14,805 nt of DNA. It comes from Prevotella sp. CAG:1058 (lineage in GTDB: Bacteria; Bacteroidota; Bacteroidia; Bacteroidales; Bacteroidaceae). The first letter of the stretch is position 1, and the number at the start of each line of letters is the position of its first letter. Shown here one piece after another: positions 1-9,030 of the stretch. A model generated the notes under the pieces. The model saw only the letters and a list, made by a program, of their open reading frames with translations. It was not told where the DNA came from and did no database searches. The DNA lies in contig HF986671.1 in the NCBI GenBank assembly GCA_000433175.1, positions 11,864-26,668 of the forward strand, in the 5' to 3' direction. Both the position numbers and the translations under genes were made by a program.

Positions 1-3000
1 TGAACTGTACTTGCTCACAGTACCGTTGGCCGGGTCGAACTTCTGTCCGGCAAGGGACGTACCTGCAGGGTAAGTTGCGCCTGCATACCGTGCCTCGACA
101 CGATTGCGGAAACCGTCGAGCGAACGGCAGAACTTCTCGAACGTCGCCGAATGGTATCCGTTGGTTGCATCGCCCATGCCCTCGAAGGCACTGCCTATGC
201 TGATAGTGGTCATAGACAGCGTACCGCTCTGGGTGGTAGGCGTGCCGGCATACATGTATTGTATGCTTTTTGCCTTATTCTCGGTTCGGCTGGCATTAAG
301 GTCTATCTTAAGATTCTTCACCGGTTCAAGAGTCATGCGCAACTGGAAATCTTCCGTAAGGTTCGAAGTCGCAGGAGTTGCCACGCTGTCGTTCATCAAC
401 AGCCATCCACGGTCTGAAGCCTTGTCAATGTAACTATCGTCAATGAAACCGAAAGCAAAATCAAGTCCAGGAGCCATTACGCCGCCGCTGCGTTGGCCGA
501 ACACATCGCCAACTTCTGGCATGAAGCCCGGCAAGTACATGCCGTACTGATTACGGTAAGACAGACTGACATTACGCACCAGCATGAGTCCGCGGGCGAC
601 ACACTGGGCCGCCTTGTACCATTTGTTCTCGTCAAGAGGAGCTTTCGGTGTAACAGTAAGTTTTAAAGTAACAGCCGTATCGACTTGCGATGTTATACGT
701 ATGCGGTTATCGTCAAGTTTCTTGTACTTCAGGCGGAATGCCTTACCCTCCTTTGTCTTTGCATTAACTATAATCCTCTTGGTCTTCTTACCATGCGATA
801 CAATCAGTGAAGAATCGGGCATCAGCACCACTTCTTTTTCAAAGCTACGCTTGTTCTTTGGCAAGGCATCGTCATTTTCCTTGCCTTTCCTGACATTTTC
901 TTTATTGTCACGCCCGGCAGGTCCGCCTTTTTGTTGCCTGTTCTTGTTCCGCAATTGTGTTGAACGTGAAACAGGTCTCTGTGTCTTGTTGAAACGGTCG
1001 TTGGCCTTCTTAAGGAATGGCACATGGTTGTAAAGACGTTCCAAATTAAAAGAGCCGTTGATATTGTACGAACGGTTCATCGTGATTGAATTGCCAAGCG
1101 AAGTACCATCTTCAAGTTCGGTTCCACGGGTCCAATTATATGTTGCGTTATAAGTACCGTCTGCATTGACCCAGTCGAATATGGGTATCAGGTTCAACGG
1201 CAACTGGTAAGACAAAGTAAAAGTCTGATTATAGTCAAGCGGACGGCCGAAATCCTTAATACTTGTCATCACAGAATCCTTCCAGGCTGAATACTGGTCG
1301 GGATACAAGTCCTTGTTAACCGGTGTGTAAGGTTCTTCTATCTCGGCGTGCGTTGCGCTGCTGAAGTTGGCGTGCAGGTTCTTTGTCAAATCCCAGCGTA
1401 TGGAGAATTCCCTGTTCCACAGGAACTGTTCGCTGAACGTCAGCGGCAACTGGGTACCTGTGCTCTCCATGTCGCGCTCTTGCAATTCGTAATAGTTACG
1501 CAACATTTCGGTATCAAAGGTTATATTCTGCGGCAGCCAGTTAATGCCGAAACGTTTTACTATATCATACCACTTGCTCTTGCTCTTAATCATTTTCTTA
1601 AACGGCTCGAACGTCTTGTATACCGGTGTATAGCTATAATTAAGCGCGCCGCGCCAGTTGTCTTCATTCTCATATACAGTCGTTTCACCGCTCGTATGAC
1701 GGTGGCTGTGGCTATAACTGAACGAAAAGTTTGCGGGGTCGTAAGGCATGGGATGCCCCTTTGTCTGTATGCCGACCCTCACATTTGACAGCGAGAAGTT
1801 TGTATTCTTTGTCTTTGTTACGGCAATACTTTCTATCGAATCGCGCTCATGAGTGTCGGCAGTGCCTTCCAACGCATCGTCGAGAAGCATGTCGGTGTCA
1901 AGCGGATTATACTTAGGCCGGGTCTCTTCCTGAGTTATCGAGTAATACAACGGGGCAGAAACCTTTGCCTTATCGGGGAAGAACTTACCAAGTTCAACAT
2001 TAGCCGTAAAGCTGTATGTCTTATAGTCATCCTGTGAACGCTGGGATACACCGTCTTCAATGCCACCGAAACCGTCAGTCACAATCTTACCTGTGGCATT
2101 GAGTGTTCCAACATCAGACAGCTGGACGTTTAATGCGCCCTGGGCAGCCCATCCACCCTTGTTGTTGTACTCCTTGAGCCTCAACTCGTTGACCCAAACC
2201 TCGCCGGACTTAATCTCTCCTGAAAGGTTACGGATACCGATCATCATTGTCTTAACCTCTCCAAGAGTAGGATTACCGACAATGCTTATCTTATTATTAG
2301 GCTTGTCTGAATCATAGCTTGAATATACAGAATTATATGAAGCCTGCCCCTGTGCCCTTGCAATATTACGCGCCTTCTTCAAGTCTGTAAACACACTCAG
2401 CGGAATATCCAACATATTGTCCTCTGGCCACACAGCCTTTGCATCTTCTAATGAATAACGTCCATAATCGCCGGGCTCTGTAAGTTTAAGAGGAATCTCA
2501 TATTCATAATAGTTGTTTCTGTAATCACTGCCCAAACGAATGAACACTGCCAACTGATTGTCGGTAAGATTTGTTGTGTTCTGTTCAAAAGCATTGGCAT
2601 GAACAAACATTTCAAGACGCTTGTACTGACGGAGGTCAAGAGTTGTATTCTTATAAACAGCCTGACCTTCACCTGAAGAAAAGTTGTTCACCACAAAACT
2701 CAAAGCCTGTTCGTTCTGCTCGGCAAGCTGCGGCTGTGTCGGGTCCTGTTCACGGCTTATTCCCGGCGGCAGAATATAGTTTACAGGGGTCTTGTCGTTG
2801 TTCTCTTCTATATTGACGGCACTTACAGACATACTTCCGCTTTCATTTGCCGTCGGATTGAGTGACTGTTCATAAGCACGCCACTCACCACGCACAAGGT
2901 CAAGAGTTGCAAAACGCAATACGATAGGCTTCTTAAAGTTGGTAAGGAACATACGCATGAATCGTATTGAAGAGAAGTCGCCTATCGAGCCGACACGTTC

Positions 3001-6000
3001 TTCAAAATCATTAAGAGGTATGCGGAACTGGTACCATGTGGCGGCACCCTTCTTGCCGTTACGCAAAGTCGGATACGTATCACGCTTGTCAACTATGAAG
3101 TTGCGCCCAACGACGAAGTCTTCAGGCCGCATGCTGATACGGTATTGGTAATAATTCTCGTATTCGTTAAGAGTATAATCCTGGTTGATGTCCTCGACAT
3201 CAGGCGTGGTCTTATAAGAGGTATCATAACTCTCGGTACGGTCGCCACTATCAGGCGAATTACCTTGAGGATTGTTGATTCGCTTATAACGGTAAAGTAT
3301 CGGAGCCTCGATACGGTCAAAATCGGAGCCTCTGAAATAGTGGTAGTCGTCGTTTGCAGGGTCGTTCAAAATAGAATCGCGCTGTCCGGTTGTGACCTTT
3401 GCCTGAACGGCCGAGAGGAAATCCTGGTAAGTGCTGAATTCTCGTTCCTCGGCATCTGTCAAGCCATTGTATCCTACGTCTTGTAACTTGCGTGAACCGT
3501 CAGTAGTGGCAAAAGCGTAAGTAACAGTAGCCTGCGTCGGTATTTTACCCCATTGTGTTGTCACGAAATTCTCCGAGCCGTCAACAGGCATTCCGCTTTC
3601 ATAGAACTTACGTCCGTCGCGCAGTATGTCTTCGCTAACTTCTCCAAGGTTAATGTACAAGTCGCCTCCATATAAGTTTGCGTCAGGCTGTTCATTTGAA
3701 TAAATAAACGGGTCAAGGAGCCAGAACTCTATATACTCGACGTTTGCAGTTTCAAAATCGCTGGTATCCAGTTTCCTCATCATTCCACCCCAATGCTTCT
3801 CGGGATTAGGCAACGTTCCGTCAAAATTAAGGTCTGGATTAAAGTTGTAAGGGCCACGCTCGTCAGGATAGTACGCCAAATTAAGTATTGACAGCATGGA
3901 AGTTGCGCCGTTATACGTGTTGTTATTCCTGTTCGGGAAAAGCTCGCTTGTGTATACCTCGCGCACATAATAGTTACTAAGTTGTTCGAGATCACTCTTA
4001 ATATGCGACGGTGTCAATGACGAACTGCTACGGGTGAACAAAGGGTCGATGGTATACCATGCCAGCAACGCACGGTTGTAACCGCTCTTCAATGTTGCCT
4101 TGTCGCTCTGTTCAGGGAACATGGTCGGCACGCTTGACAATATCCATGACGTAGGCGTGGAAACATCAATGGCATTCTTGGTGTTCTCAAAGTCGTCAAT
4201 ATACGAAGCATTGTCCTGCACGCCACTTGCCTGTCCTGCTATAAGCTGGGCAAACTCTCCGGTGAACGAGATTTGCGACGGCTGCGTACAATGAAGGAAT
4301 GGCAGTTTGTCAAGCATATTGGTCAGCCACTGGCTCTCATGCTTCCAATTAATATTAAGTCCCCAAAGTGTATTGTTCAACGGTTCAGCCCCCATTGCCA
4401 CCTTGGTTACCAGTGCCTGTTCCGAAAGATGTTGTAAAGTTCCGCTCATCTGGAAGTTCTTTGAGAAGTCATACTGCCAGTTTAAGCCTAAAAATGTTTT
4501 ACGCTCTTGTGCATAATCAGTATTACTCTCAAAGGAGGCATTGACAGTTGTACCTGCGTCAATAATACTCTGGTTAAGGATTGTCACCTCACCAGAAGAA
4601 TAATCAACCGTATAGTCAGTACCTTCCGTCAAAGTAACTCCACCGGCAGTTACGACTACCGACCCCTGTGGCACATTATACGCGCCAAGGGAAATAACAT
4701 TGGCCAACGACCCTCTGAACTGTCCGCTTAACTGGTATTTGTTCTTTTCCGCTATCTGTTTGGCTATCGTCTTTGTCGAATCGTAAAGTTCCGTATAACT
4801 GTACCTTTCAGCTACATCTGCAGCCACGCCCTTATTAGTCAAAGCCTTGTACATGTAATCGCCAAACGGCTCCACTTTCGGGAAGAACACACGACCGTTG
4901 CTGACCGTATAACCATCTACATAGTCAAAGTACCCGTTGCTGTTGGCCTTGTTGTTATTGTCAAGACGGTCGGCGCCAAGCAACTTTATTATAGGTTGGT
5001 CCTTAACCTGCTGTTCTGGTATATAAGAAAGGTAAACGCCAGTGGTGTCGCTCTGATACTTGACGTCAAGGCGGAACTTATCCTTTTCAATCGACGATGC
5101 AAGATAATATACGTTCTTCATCATCAAGTCCCAGTTGCCCTGCCTCGGATTGTTGCTGGTGTTCTTTAGCGATTTAACGAAAAGGGCCTGGCTTACGTCT
5201 TGTATGTCTGAGGCGAACTCTCCAACCTGATAAGTCACTCCGCCGTAAGTATATTCGTAAGCGACGGCCAGCACCTGGTCAGTCTGCAACGATGTCTTCA
5301 ACGAAACGTAACCCAAAGACTGGTTCAGTGTATATTCGGAACTGCTGAGCAAACGTGCACTCTCAAGCTTCTCATAGTCGCTGCCTCCTACAAAACCGGA
5401 CACTGCGTCAAAAACAGAACTGGTCTGGTTGATGTCTCGCGCCGCAGCATACGTGTTTACCAACGTCGAATATTCGCTGTTGGCATTGTTGCTCGGCACA
5501 GGCTGCCCGGTAACACTCCACATTGGATTGCTGACCACTGTATTCTCGCCCAAGTCGGTAAAGGCAACGATGTCACGTGAATTTGTTGTAGTTCCACTTT
5601 TATTAGTAACCCATATTTCCACACGGTTTATTGTTATACCTGTCGTAATATTGGGCAAACGCGACATGGCATCGTCATATTTGTCACGGAAATAACGCGA
5701 GAGGAAGAAGTGCCGGTTTTCCTCATAATCGGTAACATCCATCTCGAAAGGTGTAAGCTGTGTTCCACCCTGAGATGATACACTCTTCGACGACGACTTT
5801 TTCTGTGAAACAACCGTCTGTAATGACAGTTTACCAAACTGTAGGTCTGTACGGATACCGAACAACGACGTAGCGCCTTTGACAAGAGACGAATTGCTCG
5901 GAAACGAAACATTACCGCCTTCAACAAGCTTTATTATTTCGTCTTCCTTACCCTCATATTTTAATTTCAAGTTTTGGGAGTCAAAATCAAACGTTGCATC

Positions 6001-6744
6001 AGTATTATAGTTAAGGCTCATGTCAACCTTGTCGCCTACTTTACCGTTAACGTTCAGGTTTATCTTCTCCTCGAAATTCATTGTTGTTGTCTTACGGTTA
6101 CGTATAGGCAACGAAGGATTGTCAATATTCTTCAGCGTAGCACCAAACTTAAGTTCGGCTGTTCCCTGTGTCTTTATACGCACTCCTCCTGGTCCGAAGA
6201 TTTTTTCTGCCGGTCCGAGGTCAAAATGCATGTCTGAAAACGAAAACTTATCCTTTCCGCCTTCCTTTGCCAAAGTATCATTCTTTTGGCGGAAAAATCG
6301 GTCAAATTCTTTCTTCTCGCTCCATTTCCGATATTCAGCCGGCGTCATAACAATAGGTGTGGAAAGATAGCTCTCGCCCATCTTCGAACCGATATAATAC
6401 CTGTCAAGCGAGTCGTTGTAAACAACTTCCTGCTTTATGTTGTCAGGAAGCGTCAGGTCTGCCGGATATGTGTCGAGATCGTCTTCCGTGACTGGCGTTA
6501 TTCGTTGTATCCGCCAACGCGGATGCAACAATGAATCTGGTATGACCTCCTCTTCCACTATAACCGGCTGTGCCTTTATACTGTCTGCGGATACGGATTG
6601 CACAACGGCAGAATCGCGCGCGGCTGACTGCCGCGTGACATTACGTCGCGTCCTGTCGTTTTGCACATAAGAAACGGACATTGCATAACCAGCCGCTGTA
6701 ACTATAAACAGCAAGAACAATAGTCCGTAAACGATTTTCCTCAT
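1..6744 (-). CDS. sprA: SprA (Sov), T9SS outer-membrane translocon, 3' end cut by the window
   Basis: SprA is the very large outer-membrane beta-barrel through which folded T9SS cargo leaves the cell; it works with PorV, Plug and the GldKLMN motor. From ATG at 6744 one frame stays open to base 1, giving 2,248 codons with no stop in the window. I spot-checked the frame at six places and found no frameshift. Known SprA proteins are about 2,300-2,500 residues, so only the C-terminal part is missing. The N-terminus has a basic/hydrophobic signal segment (MRKIVYGLLFLLFIV). Family hallmarks include GGVRIKTQGTAELKFG near residues 183-198, RHFFLSRYFRDKYD near 340-356 and YIEFWLLDPFIYS near 1000. Many Tyr/Asn-rich alternating strands follow. 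Residues about 1914-1970 form a Lys/Arg/Asn-rich linker inside the barrel part. It lies 60 bases after ruvA without a terminator between, so co-transcription is likely. There is no Shine-Dalgarno sequence, which is normal in this phylum. Identity is very secure. Confidence 0.96.
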   Translation of the reverse strand, partial: MRKIVYGLLFLLFIVTAAGYAMSVSYVQNDRTRRNVTRQSAARDSAVVQSVSADSIKAQPVIVEEEVIPDSLLHPRWRIQRITPVTEDDLDTYPADLTLPDNIKQEVVYNDSLDRYYIGSKMGESYLSTPIVMTPAEYRKWSEKKEFDRFFRQKNDTLAKEGGKDKFSFSDMHFDLGPAEKIFGPGGVRIKTQGTAELKFGATLKNIDNPSLPIRNRKTTTMNFEEKINLNVNGKVGDKVDMSLNYNTDATFDFDSQNLKLKYEGKEDEIIKLVEGGNVSFPSNSSLVKGATSLFGIRTDLQFGKLSLQTVVSQKKSSSKSVSSQGGTQLTPFEMDVTDYEENRHFFLSRYFRDKYDDAMSRLPNITTGITINRVEIWVTNKSGTTTNSRDIVAFTDLGENTVVSNPMWSVTGQPVPSNNANSEYSTLVNTYAAARDINQTSSVFDAVSGFVGGSDYEKLESARLLSSSEYTLNQSLGYVSLKTSLQTDQVLAVAYEYTYGGVTYQVGEFASDIQDVSQALFVKSLKNTSNNPRQGNWDLMMKNVYYLASSIEKDKFRLDVKYQSDTTGVYLSYIPEQQVKDQPIIKLLGADRLDNNNKANSNGYFDYVDGYTVSNGRVFFPKVEPFGDYMYKALTNKGVAADVAERYSYTELYDSTKTIAKQIAEKNKYQLSGQFRGSLANVISLGAYNVPQGSVVVTAGGVTLTEGTDYTVDYSSGEVTILNQSIIDAGTTVNASFESNTDYAQERKTFLGLNWQYDFSKNFQMSGTLQHLSEQALVTKVAMGAEPLNNTLWGLNINWKHESQWLTNMLDKLPFLHCTQPSQISFTGEFAQLIAGQASGVQDNASYIDDFENTKNAIDVSTPTSWILSSVPTMFPEQSDKATLKSGYNRALLAWYTIDPLFTRSSSSLTPSHIKSDLEQLSNYYVREVYTSELFPNRNNNTYNGATSMLSILNLAYYPDERGPYNFNPDLNFDGTLPNPEKHWGGMMRKLDTSDFETANVEYIEFWLLDPFIYSNEQPDANLYGGDLYINLGEVSEDILRDGRKFYESGMPVDGSENFVTTQWGKIPTQATVTYAFATTDGSRKLQDVGYNGLTDAEEREFSTYQDFLSAVQAKVTTGQRDSILNDPANDDYHYFRGSDFDRIEAPILYRYKRINNPQGNSPDSGDRTESYDTSYKTTPDVEDINQDYTLNEYENYYQYRISMRPEDFVVGRNFIVDKRDTYPTLRNGKKGAATWYQFRIPLNDFEERVGSIGDFSSIRFMRMFLTNFKKPIVLRFATLDLVRGEWRAYEQSLNPTANESGSMSVSAVNIEENNDKTPVNYILPPGISREQDPTQPQLAEQNEQALSFVVNNFSSGEGQAVYKNTTLDLRQYKRLEMFVHANAFEQNTTNLTDNQLAVFIRLGSDYRNNYYEYEIPLKLTEPGDYGRYSLEDAKAVWPEDNMLDIPLSVFTDLKKARNIARAQGQASYNSVYSSYDSDKPNNKISIVGNPTLGEVKTMMIGIRNLSGEIKSGEVWVNELRLKEYNNKGGWAAQGALNVQLSDVGTLNATGKIVTDGFGGIEDGVSQRSQDDYKTYSFTANVELGKFFPDKAKVSAPLYYSITQEETRPKYNPLDTDMLLDDALEGTADTHERDSIESIAVTKTKNTNFSLSNVRVGIQTKGHPMPYDPANFSFSYSHSHRHTSGETTVYENEDNWRGALNYSYTPVYKTFEPFKKMIKSKSKWYDIVKRFGINWLPQNITFDTEMLRNYYELQERDMESTGTQLPLTFSEQFLWNREFSIRWDLTKNLHANFSSATHAEIEEPYTPVNKDLYPDQYSAWKDSVMTSIKDFGRPLDYNQTFTLSYQLPLNLIPIFDWVNADGTYNATYNWTRGTELEDGTSLGNSITMNRSYNINGSFNLERLYNHVPFLKKANDRFNKTQRPVSRSTQLRNKNRQQKGGPAGRDNKENVRKGKENDDALPKNKRSFEKEVVLMPDSSLIVSHGKKTKRIIVNAKTKEGKAFRLKYKKLDDNRIRITSQVDTAVTLKLTVTPKAPLDENKWYKAAQCVARGLMLVRNVSLSYRNQYGMYLPGFMPEVGDVFGQRSGGVMAPGLDFAFGFIDDSYIDKASDRGWLLMNDSVATPATSNLTEDFQLRMTLEPVKNLKIDLNASRTENKAKSIQYMYAGTPTTQSGTLSMTTISIGSAFEGMGDATNGYHSATFEKFCRSLDGFRNRVEARYAGATYPAGTSLAGQKFDPANGTVSKYSS

Positions 6745-6804
6745 CCGCAATAATTTATCAATTAAAGATTAAAAGTACCTATGGCATCTATCTTCCCGTT
6801 ATTA

Positions 6805-7410
6805 TCACTTTATCTGTTTCAATGCCAACTTCACTACTTGTTCCACTGCCAATGACGGTTGCTCGGTCAATATTGCTACAACAACCTTGGCCGACGGAGC
6901 CGGAGCAAAGCCGAGCATGGTTAACGCACCTACGGCCTCGTCCTTAACTTCCTTGTTAACCTGGGATGACGCTCCACCCTTATCGGCAGGAATTTCTCCG
7001 ACGATGTCAAAGTCGGCTATCTTATCCTTCAGGTCGACAATTATACGCTGAGCCGTACGCAGCCCTATGCCTTTCACCATCTTGAGCATTTTCTCATTGC
7101 CCGATGATATGACACCGCACAATTCCGCCGGTGTCATCTCCGACAGTATCATACGCGCCGTGTTGGCACCTACGCCCGATACGGTAATGAGCAGCAGGAA
7201 CATGCGTCTCTCATCCTTAGAAGCAAAACCGTAAAGAGTGTAAGAATCCTCACGAATGCTCTCGAATACATACAAACGTACTTCCTTTTTACCTTGAATG
7301 GCAGTATATGTGTTAAGCGTGATGTTAAGTCCGTAACCGACACCGGATGTCTCAACAACAGCGTAAGCAGGAGTCAGTTCGGCCAGTTCACCCTTTACAT
7401 ATTCAATCAT
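6805..7410 (-). CDS. ruvA: Holliday junction branch migration protein RuvA
   Basis: RuvA binds four-way DNA junctions and loads the RuvB motor for branch migration during recombinational repair, in the cytoplasm. The protein is 201 residues, the usual size. The N-terminal OB-fold domain covers about residues 1-63 ([36 protein letters not shown]). Two helix-hairpin-helix motifs that contact DNA backbone follow: VSGVG at 77-81 and VKGIG at 112-116, the latter followed by [13 protein letters not shown] flexible linker (about 132-154) leads to domain III (about 155-201), which in the family contacts RuvB. The ATG at 7410 is the only sensible start because the conserved MIxxxxG begins there. Its 184-base upstream gap begins after the terminator of the preceding operon; I saw no convincing promoter (best is TACGTTTA at 7445-7452 without a matching upstream box). 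ruvB is not in the window, as is common in this phylum. Confidence 0.97.
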   Translation of the reverse strand: MIEYVKGELAELTPAYAVVETSGVGYGLNITLNTYTAIQGKKEVRLYVFESIREDSYTLYGFASKDERRMFLLLITVSGVGANTARMILSEMTPAELCGVISSGNEKMLKMVKGIGLRTAQRIIVDLKDKIADFDIVGEIPADKGGASSQVNKEVKDEAVGALTMLGFAPAPSAKVVVAILTEQPSLAVEQVVKLALKQIK

Positions 7411-7507
7411 TATTTATAAGAATTTTATATTTTACACATTTTATTAAACGTACAAGACGCGGTTTTATTGCACGCCCAATATTTTTTTGGTTTATCAAGT
7501 CATTATA

Positions 7508-7552
7508 CATAAAACAAATTGCGTGCCTTACCTGAAAAGTAAGGCACGCAAT
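7508..7552 (-). terminator. Intrinsic terminator of the lipoprotein/DUF5723 operon
   Basis: A 13-bp perfect stem pairs 7518-7530 (attgcgtgcctta) with 7540-7552; one further C-G pair closes a 7-base loop. On the minus strand it starts about 40 bases after the stop of the DUF5723 gene and is followed by the T-rich run TTTGTTTTATG. This is the classical form and separates that operon from ruvA-sprA. The other strand lacks a clear T-tract, so it is read as a minus-strand terminator. Confidence 0.85.
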
Positions 7553-7594
7553 AATAATTGGTTTACATAAATAAAACCGTTGAAACTACTTGTA

Positions 7595-9010
7595 TTACCA
7601 GGTAATACTCATACCAAGATTAATACTTGCGTTAGAGCTTAACGGAATGTATTCCTTACTCATCTTACCAAGAAGATGATCCATACCTATAAAGAAATTA
7701 TATCCCTTTGGATGGATGTTGAGCACCCATCCCATGCTGGCCGTAAAGTTGTTGACAGCGAAGCTGACGCCTCCGTCTATCCATGACAATGGAGTCCAGT
7801 TGGCACTCAACCGGCCTTCCGTCCATGTATATGCACCTTTTATGCGCGTGCTGCTCAATGCTCCGAAGGTAATCTTGCGGTAAACAGGCAGATTGTATTC
7901 TGCGCCGACGTTTATCATTGCGCCTATACCAGTGGTGCGTCCGCCCTGGTCGCCGTTGTCTTTCAGGTTGATGAAGTCAGCTATCTGGTCGCCGTATTTG
8001 TCGGTCTGGTCCTCGATGTCCACACCACTTCCGTCCTTTACCGATATGTCATGGAAACCGCCGAACTCAAACATGTCTGAACGGTTTACGGCCTGCATGT
8101 TGTTACTCCAGCTGATGAAACCGAGGTCGAGCACGGCTGCATTTACTCTCCAGTCTTCATTTATCTGGTAAACAGCACCGAGGTCTACGGCCATACCGAA
8201 GCCGCTAAGTCCGAAGCCGTCAAGGTCCACATCACCTACCTTGTCGTACTCTCCCCTGTCAGGATCGTTGTACTCATCGGTCTCGGTTACATACGAGAAG
8301 CCTTTCATTGACACGTCGGCAACGGCCTGTCCTGAAACAGTCCACTTGTCATTGGGAGCAAGGTCTGCTTTCATGTTCTGCAACTTCAGGTCTGCACGTC
8401 CGAGGCCGAACAGGAACTTGACCTTCGCACCGACACGCAGCTTTTCGTTTATCTGTCGTGAATGGCCGAGAGCAAGCTCTGCATACGACATTGCATGAAC
8501 GTTAATGTCGCCGATGTTATAAGTCTTATTACCTATGTTCTTGGCAAACTCGAACAGTTCGTAAGGCAAAGACATGCCGAACGAAGTCTTCGAGCTAAGC
8601 TCGATTGTGTTGTAACCTCCAAATGCGCTGAATCCGCCTGACAACAGCATTATGCCAACATCGCCGGCTATACGGTTGTCCCCCTTGCTGAAGCCCTCGA
8701 GTGCCTTTGACGCCGATATGTAAGGGTTCATGAACGTTGTCATCTTCTTGTCACTCGTGTTCGGATACATCGGGTTGTCCATTATCACGTCCTGGTAACC
8801 GAAATTGCCATGCACGTTTACGTTAACGTTACCCAATGCAGGTATCGACACATAGTTGTCCGAATTGGCGAAAGCAGGGTTCATGTCGTGGCGGAACTTG
8901 TAGTCTTCCGTATAATAAGCCGAATTAAGTCCCTGGGCCATAGCTCCGCCTGCAACGGCAAGCATTACTGCCGCCACTGAATATTTTATGCTTAAAGGTT
9001 TAAGTTTCAT
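7595..9010 (-). CDS. DUF5723 family outer-membrane beta-barrel protein
   Basis: The gene encodes a 471-residue predicted outer-membrane barrel of unknown function. A Sec signal peptide covers residues 1-25 (SVAAVMLAVAGGAMA, then Q26). The start of the mature protein, AQGLNSAYYTEDYKFRHDMN, with PAFAN next, is the pattern I associate with DUF5723 proteins of Bacteroidota. The rest shows amphipathic strands with many Gly and aromatic residues (VGAKVKFLFGLGRADL, FGMAVDLGAVYQI, GAMINVGAEYNL). It closes with a barrel-type final strand ending in Trp (NLGMSITW), the usual signal for outer-membrane assembly. It starts 20 bases after the stop of the lipoprotein gene, so the two are an operon, and a terminator follows. 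By fold it resembles FadL/PorV-like barrels, but I see nothing that gives a substrate. Family assignment is likely; function is unknown. Confidence 0.82.
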   Translation of the reverse strand: MKLKPLSIKYSVAAVMLAVAGGAMAQGLNSAYYTEDYKFRHDMNPAFANSDNYVSIPALGNVNVNVHGNFGYQDVIMDNPMYPNTSDKKMTTFMNPYISASKALEGFSKGDNRIAGDVGIMLLSGGFSAFGGYNTIELSSKTSFGMSLPYELFEFAKNIGNKTYNIGDINVHAMSYAELALGHSRQINEKLRVGAKVKFLFGLGRADLKLQNMKADLAPNDKWTVSGQAVADVSMKGFSYVTETDEYNDPDRGEYDKVGDVDLDGFGLSGFGMAVDLGAVYQINEDWRVNAAVLDLGFISWSNNMQAVNRSDMFEFGGFHDISVKDGSGVDIEDQTDKYGDQIADFINLKDNGDQGGRTTGIGAMINVGAEYNLPVYRKITFGALSSTRIKGAYTWTEGRLSANWTPLSWIDGGVSFAVNNFTASMGWVLNIHPKGYNFFIGMDHLLGKMSKEYIPLSSNASINLGMSITW

Positions 9011-9030
9011 TGTCGTTCTGGTGTTTGTGG

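Noticed and set aside
104..6670. Many 60-150 codon open frames on both strands across the first 6.7 kb
   Set aside because: All overlap the continuous sprA frame, whose protein matches the family from end to end; they are frame shadows.
7445..7452. TACGTTTA as a -7 box for ruvA
   Set aside because: Seven of eight positions fit but no TTTG lies at a suitable distance upstream, so it is mentioned only under ruvA.
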